IMG/VR virus record: IMGVR_UViG_3300030104_000258
Coordinates: 1 to 31,164 of that record
DNA from: a virus
Strand: one strand, 5' to 3'
Length of the DNA: 31,164 nt
The first letter of the stretch is position 1, and each line of letters begins with the position of its first letter. A program made the translations under genes and the position numbers. This document shows positions 24,587 to 29,597 of the stretch, piece by piece. Under the pieces are notes generated by a model. That model saw nothing but the letters and a program-made list of their open reading frames with translations. It made no database searches and had not been told where the DNA came from.

Positions 24587-24817
24587 GTGGTAGAACTATT
24601 AGCAGCTACAAGTGGTGCTTTATTATCTGCAATATTTATATCAGCAGGTTCACTTAGCTATAGAGGTAAAAAGAATAGAGAAGATGTAGTGACCTTAATA
24701 ACAAAGGTAGAATTAATGACAGATAAAATGGACTCTATGCATAATGATATGCGTGATATATATGCAAGATTAAATGGTGTAGAGATAGGTGTGGCATCAC
24801 TAAAACCTAAAAGGTAG
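24587..24817 (+). CDS. Small membrane protein with coiled-coil tail (holin-like candidate)
   Basis: A 76-aa protein starting at GTG 24587. The N-terminal hydrophobic helix ATSGALLSAIFISAGSLSY (about 7-25) is followed by basic residues. A heptad-patterned helix (TKVELMTDKMDSMHNDMRDI, YARLNGVEIGVASL) follows, and it ends in KPKR. This size and plan fit hemolysin XhlA-like or DUF-type phage membrane proteins that sit near lysis genes. No endolysin is recognisable beside it, so holin is only a suggestion. The start codon choice is forced by the short gap and the absence of an ATG ahead of the hydrophobic helix. Confidence 0.55.
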   Translation: MVELLAATSGALLSAIFISAGSLSYRGKKNREDVVTLITKVELMTDKMDSMHNDMRDIYARLNGVEIGVASLKPKR

Positions 24818-24866
24818 TGTATAAAAGGTATTACTGCTAATATTCAGATATATTTGTATTTTTGGT

Positions 24867-25049
24867 ATGTTAAAACTATTAAAACCAATACTGTTAGGTC
24901 TATTTCCAGAAAGAGTAATTAAGCAATTAATTGTGGACTTATTACGTGTGGTGGTAAAACAAACCTCAAATGATGTTGATAATAAGGCTGTAGACTTTTT
25001 AGAACAGCAATTATTCCCAGGTAGAAAGATTAGCAGTTTACCTAGATAA
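24867..25049 (+). CDS. Small conserved-looking hypothetical protein, 60 aa
   Basis: A 60-aa protein: an amphipathic N-terminus (MLKLLKPILLGLFPERVIKQ), a helix LIVDLLRVVVKQTSN, then DNKAVDFLEQQLFPGRK. No true transmembrane segment is seen; a helical bundle or membrane-surface peptide is likely. It is the last + gene before a terminator 70 nt downstream. I do not recognise a named family. Confidence 0.5.
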   Translation: MLKLLKPILLGLFPERVIKQLIVDLLRVVVKQTSNDVDNKAVDFLEQQLFPGRKISSLPR

Positions 25050-25117
25050 CACTTGCATGAGGTGTAAATATAATTTACTTTTGGTATGCCTATGATATGC
25101 AAAGCAGTAGGCAACTT

Positions 25118-25151
25118 AAACCCTTTAGATGGATTCCCCTAGAGGGTTTTT
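25118..25151 (+). terminator. Rho-independent terminator, + strand
   Basis: An 11-bp stem AAACCCTTTAG (25118-25128) / CTAGAGGGTTT (25139-25149), with one G-T wobble, a 10-nt loop and TTTTT at 25147-25151. It ends the + strand transcripts from the envelope block. Confidence 0.8.
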
Positions 25152-25159
25152 GTATAGGC

Positions 25160-25184
25160 AAAAAAAAAGACCCAGTTAAGGGTC
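25160..25184 (-). terminator. Rho-independent terminator, minus strand
   Basis: GACCC (25169-25173), loop AGTTAA, GGGTC (25180-25184), with an A-run at 25160-25168 that is a U-run on the minus-strand RNA. It lies 9 bp downstream of the minus-strand gene ending at 25194 and almost touches the + strand terminator. Confidence 0.75.
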
Positions 25185-25193
25185 ATGTGTTTA

Positions 25194-25508
25194 TTAGCTT
25201 TGCCAATAGTTTGAAAAAGTCCTATCTAGGTGGTAAGGAATGTTTACAGGCTGTACAATTTTGTTACCTGTTCTTGCACAAATACCTTCTTGCGTTTTCT
25301 CTATATTTTTGTGAAAAAAATCTTTTTCAGCTATAGCATAGTCATCTTTTATAAAGTTGTTTACATAAGGTATCCTTGATAAACCTTTATCACATCTTGT
25401 AAGAAAAGATTTTGCAGAACTCTCAGTATTCCATGTAGTTCTTGAAATACCTCTACTTGCTTTGTATGCAAGTTTTGTAGTTTGTTTGTTGTAAATAACA
25501 AAAGTCAT
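25194..25508 (-). CDS. Small early-type phage protein of unknown function
   Basis: A 104-aa protein. I chose ATG 25508 (MTFVIYNKQTTKLAYKA) because AGAGGT lies 10 nt upstream within the leader shared with two other units. An upstream in-frame ATG at 25550 would lie within a few bases of the predicted transcription start. The pattern FVIYNKQTTKLA ... TESSAKSFLTRC ... DDYAIAEKDFFHKNIEKT resembles a small protein common in marine phages (strand, helix, then 'YAIA...ff...IEK'). Its role is unknown. It is a monocistronic unit between promoter A and the terminator at 25160. Confidence 0.65.
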   Translation of the reverse strand: MTFVIYNKQTTKLAYKASRGISRTTWNTESSAKSFLTRCDKGLSRIPYVNNFIKDDYAIAEKDFFHKNIEKTQEGICARTGNKIVQPVNIPYHLDRTFSNYWQS

Positions 25509-25541
25509 AATTGGAAACCTCTCGGTGTTGTTTATAAATCT

Positions 25542-25570
25542 AGTATACATACAGGGTATACCCCTATAAA
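25542..25570 (-). promoter_or_regulatory. Promoter A with palindromic operator in the spacer
   Basis: On the minus strand: -35 TTTATA (25565-25570), a 17-bp spacer containing GGGGTATACCC (palindrome core GGGTATACCC at 25554-25563), and -10 TATACT (25542-25547). The leader then carries ACCGAGAGGTTTCC and the ATG at 25508. Same layout as promoters B and C. Confidence 0.7.
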
Positions 25571-25595
25571 GGTTATGTTACGAAATAGTAATAAT

Positions 25596-25708
25596 TAGTC
25601 AGGAGATCGATCAAGTCCAACGCTTGCCCTGTCTTTCCTATGGCGGTAGGTATTCTATAACTTTCAAGTTAGAAGATGTGCAGTACTAACTATCAGGCTT
25701 CCCGACTA
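25596..25708 (-). ncRNA. Candidate structured RNA element of unknown type
   Basis: A non-coding stretch between the end of the mini-gene operon (25717) and promoter A. Read on the minus strand it is closed by GTCGGGA (25706-25700) pairing with TCCTGAC (25604-25598); pairs extend outwards by 2. The stem's G-U pair becomes A-C on the + strand, so the minus strand is favoured. Inside are GCCTG/CAGGGC (25698-25694 / 25631-25626), a 22-nt hairpin (25653-25674), CCTA/TAGG (25637-25650) and a small AAG/CTT arm (25612-25626). It does not fit a canonical tRNA cloverleaf and lacks a terminator U-run. Confidence 0.4.
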
Positions 25709-25716
25709 TTTGGTTA

Positions 25717-25884
25717 TTACTTTGTTACCTCCTTTTCCTTAACTGCAAAATCATTGTGCATTGCTACTTTTATCATATATTGTTCAAGTCTTTTGATTAA
25801 TTCATTTCTGGTTTCAAGATTTATCCAAGAACCCTCTTTTAATGCTGAGTAAATTTCAACTAATTGATGGTGTCTAAAATTCAT
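25717..25884 (-). CDS. Mini-gene, 55 aa, last of the coupled chain
   Basis: ATG at 25884 overlaps the previous gene's stop (ATGA) and is preceded by GGAGGTAAACAA. The product starts MNFRHHQLVEIYSALKEGSW and has a charged helix (TRNELIKRLEQYMIKVA). It ends KEKEVTK-stop, encoded by AAGGAGGTAACAAAGTAA, a ribosome binding site-like sequence with no start codon after it. No family recognised; it is probably a small soluble helical protein. Confidence 0.7.
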   Translation of the reverse strand: MNFRHHQLVEIYSALKEGSWINLETRNELIKRLEQYMIKVAMHNDFAVKEKEVTK

Positions 25885-26120
25885 TTGTTTACCTCCAAAT
25901 TTGTTAAAGCTGTTTCAATAATATTTAATTTATTTTTTAAAAAGATTAATTTTTCTGTATTTCTATCAAATGCTTTTTTTCTTGTTATTTGTTGCATTTT
26001 TGAACCTGTATGCCAATCTTTATATGTGTTTATGAAATTTTTTGTAGTATTTATTTGTGTTATTAAATTAAGTCTTTTATCGTTTAGCAAATCTTTGTAT
26101 AAAGGTAAATTTACTTTCAT
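25881..26120 (-). CDS. Mini-gene, 79-aa helical protein
   Basis: ATG at 26120 is preceded by AAGGAGGTAAACAA, a strong Shine-Dalgarno sequence. The protein is basic and helical throughout (YKDLLNDKRLNLITQINTTK, RNTEKLIFLKNKLNIIETAL). It ends LEVNK-stop, and those last codons (GGAGGTAAACAAATGA) are the ribosome binding site and start of the next gene. Low-complexity coiled-coil character; no known family. Confidence 0.7.
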   Translation of the reverse strand: MKVNLPLYKDLLNDKRLNLITQINTTKNFINTYKDWHTGSKMQQITRKKAFDRNTEKLIFLKNKLNIIETALTNLEVNK

Positions 26121-26251
26121 TTGTTTACCTCCTTATATCTTTTATCACCTCTTTCTTTTATTAGTAAATTTTTTTCTTCTTTCGATATACCCTCGTCTTT
26201 GAGCATTTCTTGAAAAATATCAAAAGGTACTTTTTTAATATCTATAATCAT
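26117..26251 (-). CDS. Mini-gene, 44 aa
   Basis: ATG at 26251, stop TGA at 26117-26119 overlapping the next ATG. It has a strong AAGGAGGTAAACAA upstream. The product starts MIIDIKKVPFDIFQEMLKDE, continues with a charged helix GISKEEKNLLIKERGDK and ends KEVNK-stop. The 'F..mL.DEGiskeEk.lLikeR' pattern suggests a helix-turn-helix-sized fragment or a small helical regulator, but no family is assigned. Confidence 0.7.
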   Translation of the reverse strand: MIIDIKKVPFDIFQEMLKDEGISKEEKNLLIKERGDKRYKEVNK

Positions 26252-26388
26252 TTGTTTACCTCCTTACAAGCTAGTTCATAATTACCTACCTGACTCTCAC
26301 ACGCTGTAACTGTCATGTCATGTAGGGTGGAATTAAGGGCTGTATAAAACAACCCTGACGCTGCTAACATCATTAGAAAGTTAGACAT
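26248..26388 (-). CDS. Mini-gene, 46 aa, with hydrophobic N-terminus
   Basis: ATG at 26388 overlaps the preceding TAA (TAATG), with AAGGAGGTAGCATA upstream. The product begins MSNFLMMLAASGLFYTALNS, either a short transmembrane helix or a signal peptide. A polar tail follows with two Cys (TACESQVGNYELAC), ending KEVNK-stop. It may be an exported or membrane peptide. No family recognised. Confidence 0.65.
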   Translation of the reverse strand: MSNFLMMLAASGLFYTALNSTLHDMTVTACESQVGNYELACKEVNK

Positions 26389-26729
26389 TATGCTACCTCC
26401 TTATTGCTTTTCATTAATTGTGTAGCTACTTCACTATTTGGCATTTCGTACGATTTAAAACCTGCTTTAGCACGTTCTGGATATACTAGCCATGGGTCGT
26501 TAGTAAGGGTTGCAATTTCAATTAACGTATTACTATCTGCATTTCTGTATTTTGAAACTGTTTTACGCATTAAATCTTCTCTACCGCATAAGAATTCATC
26601 ATGGTAATGTGGTTTTAGATTTTTATCACGAAATATAACGTGAACTGCATGTGTGTAGTTTCTTGCAGTTACTGGTTCTCTTGTCTCACCATCAGGGTAT
26701 GTAAGTGTGAGTTTTCTTGTTTTAGCCAT
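26388..26729 (-). CDS. Small early-type protein, first gene of operon B
   Basis: A 113-aa protein. I chose ATG 26729 (MAKTRKLTLTYPDGETREPV) because the conserved leader CCGAGAGGTTTTCC lies just upstream; the in-frame ATG at 26759 would leave almost no leader. The beta-type N-terminus (KLTLTYPDGETREPVTARN) is followed by HAVHVIFRDKNLKPHYHDEF and a mixed C-terminus with DPWLVYPERAKAGF. It ends SNKEVA-stop, whose codons carry the ribosome binding site of the next mini-gene. Soluble; no characterised family. Confidence 0.65.
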   Translation of the reverse strand: MAKTRKLTLTYPDGETREPVTARNYTHAVHVIFRDKNLKPHYHDEFLCGREDLMRKTVSKYRNADSNTLIEIATLTNDPWLVYPERAKAGFKSYEMPNSEVATQLMKSNKEVA

Positions 26730-26763
26730 CTTGGAAAACCTCTCGGTTGTTTGGTACATTCTT

Positions 26764-26792
26764 AATATACATCAGGGGTATACCCCTATCAA
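26764..26792 (-). promoter_or_regulatory. Promoter B with palindromic operator in the spacer
   Basis: Minus strand: -35 TTGATA (26787-26792), 17-bp spacer, -10 TATATT (26764-26769). The spacer holds GGGGTATACCCC (26775-26786), part of the perfect 14-mer AGGGGTATACCCCT (26774-26787). It drives the five-gene chain from 26729 to 25717 and lies just downstream of the terminator of the next unit. Confidence 0.75.
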
Positions 26793-26810
26793 GGTATTGT
26801 TAACAAACGG

Positions 26811-26842
26811 TAACAAAAGAAAAACCCTCTATAAAAGAGGGC
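26811..26842 (-). terminator. Rho-independent terminator of the DUF2786 gene
   Basis: Minus-strand stem CCCTCT (26841-26836) / AGAGGG (26830-26825) with a 5-nt loop, followed by a U-rich tail (A-rich + strand at 26811-26824). It is placed 20 bp after the stop at 26862. Confidence 0.75.
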
Positions 26843-26861
26843 TGTAATTATTTAAATAAAT

Positions 26862-27647
26862 TTAGTAACCTGATAACTGTTTTTGTCCACCACCTGCTAC
26901 CTGTCTATTAAGTCCTACAGAACTACCTGCTGCTAATCCACTATTTCTACCATCACCACCTGCACCTGTAAGTCTTGTTTTACTAGGTAAATTGCCATAC
27001 TTTTCATCTTTATATTTTTGTATAATACCCTTTTCTGTTTTATTAGACTCAACAACAGCTAATGCAGATTGATTTACAGTTTTATCTGCTATTTGTAATT
27101 GCCTACCATTCTGTTGTTCTTCTCTTTTCATCTTATATAATCTATTGCTTATATCTTCTGCAAAACCTTTTCTAAAATCGTTTCTATAAGCTGCACCTTT
27201 CATAGCAACTGCAAATGGGTCATCTTTACAATGTGTAGCCCATTGATCTGCCAAAGCTTGTAAAATGTAATCTGTATAAATTTCTATTTCTATTTTTCTT
27301 GCCTTAGAACACATAACATCTATTTGTCTTGTGCCACGTTCAAACCTGTTACCATCTTCATCACGTACACAAAAAACTATCGAACCATTATAAAAATGTG
27401 CAACAGCAGAAATAATATATTGTGTAGCAGGGTCTATACGTTTGTATGGGTCACCATACCTAAATGATGTTGCCTCTATATTTTCTTCAACAGTTTGCAT
27501 ATCTAACTGCTGTTCTAGCTGTTCTCTTGTAATACCTTTAGCTGCTAACTGTTGTTCTAATTTTTCTTCTGCTAATTTAGCTTCATGTGGGTTAGTACTA
27601 GCTGTAAGTCCTAAGATTTTTGAAAGAACATTTAATGATCTGGACAT
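26862..27647 (-). CDS. DUF2786-like protein, 261 aa
   Basis: The N-terminus LSKILGLTASTNPHEAKLAE followed by KLEQQLAAKGITREQLE (residues 8-45) is the DUF2786 signature (K+L.La.stn.hEA..A..k...l..+gi). Residues 75-170 contain YIISAVAHFYNGSIVFCVRD and IEIEIYTDYILQALADQW, like the partner domain that usually follows DUF2786 (DUF7168-type), then a helix-rich part. The C-terminus (about 215-261) is Gly/Ser-rich and disordered (GGDGRNSGLAAGSSVGLN). Such proteins are common in phages, possibly nucleic-acid-associated, but unproven. Single gene between promoter C and its own terminator, with the shared CCGAGAGGT leader. Confidence 0.8.
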   Translation of the reverse strand: MSRSLNVLSKILGLTASTNPHEAKLAEEKLEQQLAAKGITREQLEQQLDMQTVEENIEATSFRYGDPYKRIDPATQYIISAVAHFYNGSIVFCVRDEDGNRFERGTRQIDVMCSKARKIEIEIYTDYILQALADQWATHCKDDPFAVAMKGAAYRNDFRKGFAEDISNRLYKMKREEQQNGRQLQIADKTVNQSALAVVESNKTEKGIIQKYKDEKYGNLPSKTRLTGAGGDGRNSGLAAGSSVGLNRQVAGGGQKQLSGY

Positions 27648-27679
27648 TGGTTTACCTCTCGGTTGTGTTTACAATATTT

Positions 27680-27708
27680 AGTGTACATCTAAGGTATACC
27701 CCTGTCAA
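27680..27708 (-). promoter_or_regulatory. Promoter C with operator in the spacer
   Basis: Minus strand: consensus -35 TTGACA (27703-27708), 17-bp spacer, -10 TACACT (27680-27685). The spacer contains GGGGTATACCTT (27691-27702), an imperfect half of the palindrome. The stop codon of the upstream Mom-like gene (27705-27707) lies inside the -35 hexamer, so that gene's end and this promoter are fixed together. Confidence 0.75.
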
Positions 27709-28451
27709 CTTCTTTTAGGATATTCTTTTATATATTCTTGTATTTTAGATTTATAATATTTCTTTTCTGTTTTATTTCCTAAAAAATAAAAATATCTACG
27801 CTTACTTTTTTGCGGTATAAATTTTGCATCGGGAAACATTTTAAGTATTTCTTCTTTTTTTTGCGTACCTAGTTTTTGTCTTATTGATCTTGCACCATAC
27901 AATTTACCTTTTATTTCTACACCAAACCTGTCATTATCTCTATCATTAACTTTAGGGTTGTTTTCTCTCATAGACCCTATATATGTAAAATTACAGGCTT
28001 GGTAGATAGTGCCTATTTCACCTGCTAATTCATCAACAGTTGCAGTTACTACTTTATATTTATCAGGTAACATTTTCATACTTTGTGTTATTAACTTACT
28101 AGCACTATGTGGGTGTGACCAATGAACACAAGCACCTCTACTAAGTAAAATAATTTTTCCTGTATAATCAAATTTATCCCAATGTCCTAAGTTTTCACTA
28201 TATTCTGTGCTATAAACAACCGCACCACCTAAATTACCTTCAAAATATATTCCATAACAATACTGAACCATAGCGGGCATACATTGTAGCCATTCATATC
28301 TTTTTATTAAATTAGTAGCTGTTCTTACGTCTATTTCTTGTACAACTGCTTTTTTTATATCTGTATCTACATTTTCCCACCACCTACCAAAAAGGTTATG
28401 TGCATCTTCTTTTTCCATCTGATCTTTTATTAACTTCTGATGTGCAATCAT
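27705..28451 (-). CDS. Mom-like GNAT-fold protein (putative DNA base modification)
   Basis: A 248-aa protein. Residues 44-160 follow the plan of phage Mom-type acyltransferases: RTATNLIKRYEWL, then MVQYCYGIYFEGNLGGAVVY, then ILLSRGACVHWSHPHSASKL (102-121). After that come KYKVVTATVDE and AGEIGTIYQACNFTYIGSM (143-161). The 'SR......hp.saS.li......' plus 'D.....GtIYQA.nF.YiG' pair is the Mom hallmark. In phage Mu, Mom converts adenine to N6-methylcarbamoyl adenine and so blocks restriction. The C-terminal 85 residues, rich in Lys, include KLYGARSIRQKLG as in relatives. It overlaps the resolvase-like gene by 4 nt. A generic GNAT acetyltransferase is the alternative. Confidence 0.65.
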   Translation of the reverse strand: MIAHQKLIKDQMEKEDAHNLFGRWWENVDTDIKKAVVQEIDVRTATNLIKRYEWLQCMPAMVQYCYGIYFEGNLGGAVVYSTEYSENLGHWDKFDYTGKIILLSRGACVHWSHPHSASKLITQSMKMLPDKYKVVTATVDELAGEIGTIYQACNFTYIGSMRENNPKVNDRDNDRFGVEIKGKLYGARSIRQKLGTQKKEEILKMFPDAKFIPQKSKRRYFYFLGNKTEKKYYKSKIQEYIKEYPKRS

Positions 28452-28789
28452 TTTATTAATCTTGCATACTGTTCAATGGTCATAACAACACGCCAATTAT
28501 CACCTTCTGCACAACCTGGTCTTTTATTAAATCTAACCATAGTAATAGCATGATCTGCTTTTGCATTTATTCTTTGCTGTTCTGCTTCTCTTGGTTTTCT
28601 TAATACTGCTTCTGCTTTATTTTTCATATCTGTTACCTGTACAACAGTATTAGGTATGCCAGTTAAATCACCTTTATCTTTTTCCATACCTGCCCCAAAA
28701 CGTCTTTCAACTTCATAACCTGTTGCTTTTGACAGATAAATACAGGCTTCTCTCTCTGCCCTATCACCTTTGTTTTTTTGTGTGTTCAT
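28448..28789 (-). CDS. Small PD-(D/E)XK nuclease, resolvase-like
   Basis: A 113-aa protein. NKGDRAEREACIYLSKATGY (6-25) and RRFGAGMEKDKGDLTGIPNT (29-48) followed by VVQVTDMK (49-56) match phage Hjc/RecU-like or VRR-related nucleases: the Glu in GDRAERE, Asp41 in KGDLTG, then a Q-x-x strand. The usual Lys of the E/QxK motif is displaced (QVTDMK), so activity is uncertain. It could resolve recombination or replication intermediates before packaging. It overlaps the genes on both sides by 4 nt, so it is cotranslated with the Mom-like gene. Confidence 0.65.
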   Translation of the reverse strand: MNTQKNKGDRAEREACIYLSKATGYEVERRFGAGMEKDKGDLTGIPNTVVQVTDMKNKAEAVLRKPREAEQQRINAKADHAITMVRFNKRPGCAEGDNWRVVMTIEQYARLIK

Positions 28790-29052
28790 TTTTCTAATTC
28801 TTTAATTTTCTTTTTTAGTGCTTCATACTCTACTAAATATTCCTTAGTAGCAAACTCTGATTTATGGTTAAACATATACCGATCACTTAATGCACCTAAT
28901 TGATTATGTAAATCATCTATCATTTTTTGTTTCTTATCTTTAAATTCTTTTGTTAATTCATCTTCTTTTGGGTTCTTAGTCCAATCAGCAACTAAATTAA
29001 GTAACTCTTTCACCCTTTTAAATGCCTGTTCTACTCTTTCTGTTGTTTTCAT
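28786..29052 (-). CDS. Small helical protein of unknown function
   Basis: An 88-aa protein. I chose ATG 29052 (MKTTERVEQAFKRVKELLNL) because it overlaps the upstream stop as ATGA, like its neighbours; an in-frame ATG lies four codons further upstream at 29064. It is almost entirely charged helix (EFKDKKQKMIDDLHNQLGAL, EYEALKKKIKELEK), so a coiled coil is likely. It is the third gene of operon D. No family recognised. Confidence 0.6.
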   Translation of the reverse strand: MKTTERVEQAFKRVKELLNLVADWTKNPKEDELTKEFKDKKQKMIDDLHNQLGALSDRYMFNHKSEFATKEYLVEYEALKKKIKELEK

Positions 29053-29363
29053 CTTATTGCCCATGTAAAACCAGTATCTATTTTAGTTGCAATTCCTTCT
29101 TCTCTTTCCTGTTGTTCCCTATCTTCTATAGCTGTTGCAATATCTTTTTTATAATCTACTAACTCTTTACTATATTCCCATTTTTCTGGTTTACGTTTTC
29201 GTACAGCCTTTACATTATCAATACTAAAAGTACTCATAATAATACTTTCTTGGAAATACTTTTCTAATATCATTTTCTTTTCAGTAATTTGTGTTTCTAA
29301 TTCTTTTTTTTGCAGTTGTGCAACTCTAATCTGCCTTAATAACTGTTCTGGTTGTACGTTCAT
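29049..29363 (-). CDS. Coiled-coil protein of unknown function
   Basis: A 104-aa protein. It has a long N-terminal helix (QLLRQIRVAQLQKKELETQI, TEKKMILEKYFQE), a short beta part (STFSIDNVKAVRKRKPEKWE), a second helix with many Glu/Gln and the end TKIDTGFTWAIR. The plan 'helix, KW.YS, helix, f.TG..W.iR' recurs in small phage early proteins. It overlaps the next start by 4 nt. Confidence 0.6.
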   Translation of the reverse strand: MNVQPEQLLRQIRVAQLQKKELETQITEKKMILEKYFQESIIMSTFSIDNVKAVRKRKPEKWEYSKELVDYKKDIATAIEDREQQEREEGIATKIDTGFTWAIR

Positions 29364-29365
29364 AA

Positions 29366-29527
29366 TTAATAAAATCTATATTCTGGATAAAGGTCAGGTT
29401 GGTAATCATCAGGTAAATTTACTAACCATTCTAAATACATTTTTGCAGCGTTCATAATTTGTATATCATCAAATTTAGCAAGCCATTCTTCTCGGTCTAG
29501 TTGTTCTAGTTCTTCTTCAAATGACAT
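29366..29527 (-). CDS. Small acidic protein, first gene of operon D, 53 aa
   Basis: ATG at 29527, TAA at 29366-29368, two bases before the next ATG. The product starts MSFEEELEQLDREEWLAKFD, continues DIQIMNAAKMYLEWLVNLPD and ends DDYQPDLYPEYRFY. Strongly acidic and helical at the N-terminus, with an aromatic C-terminus. Acidic phage mini-proteins are sometimes DNA mimics or inhibitors, but nothing here proves that. It lies directly downstream of operator copy D. Confidence 0.65.
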   Translation of the reverse strand: MSFEEELEQLDREEWLAKFDDIQIMNAAKMYLEWLVNLPDDYQPDLYPEYRFY

Positions 29528-29567
29528 AGCTTAGAAAAATAAACAATAATAAGTACACATTTAGTAT

Positions 29568-29579
29568 GGGGTATACCCT
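29568..29579 (-). promoter_or_regulatory. Operator copy D upstream of the nuclease/Mom-like operon
   Basis: GGGTATACCC at 29569-29578, 41 bp before the ATG at 29527 (minus strand). TTGTAA (29579-29584) sits in the same -35-like position as in promoters A-C, but no good -10 lies 17 bp away; TGTACT lies 21 bp away. The following leader lacks CCGAGAGGT. Regulation here may differ in detail. Confidence 0.55.
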
Positions 29580-29597
29580 TACAAGATGCAAGCCCTA

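Noticed and set aside
25086-25142. 18-codon ORF (MPMICKAVGNLNPLDGFP)
   Set aside because: It overlaps the terminator hairpin and is too short; an ORF this short can arise by chance.
25097-25336. + strand ORF of 79 codons
   Set aside because: It crosses two terminators and runs antisense to the better-supported gene at 25194-25508, with low-complexity aromatic composition.
25598-25706. tRNA gene suggested by a 7-bp closing stem and a CTTGAAAG loop (Phe-like anticodon)
   Set aside because: The anticodon stem does not pair, and there is no D-arm or TTCRA T-loop. At 109 nt it is too long; kept as an unclassified structured element.
25864-26202. + strand ORF of 112 codons, rich in Phe and Leu
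   Set aside because: It is the antisense shadow of Lys/Glu-rich mini-genes, which have strong ribosome binding sites and exact stop/start overlaps.
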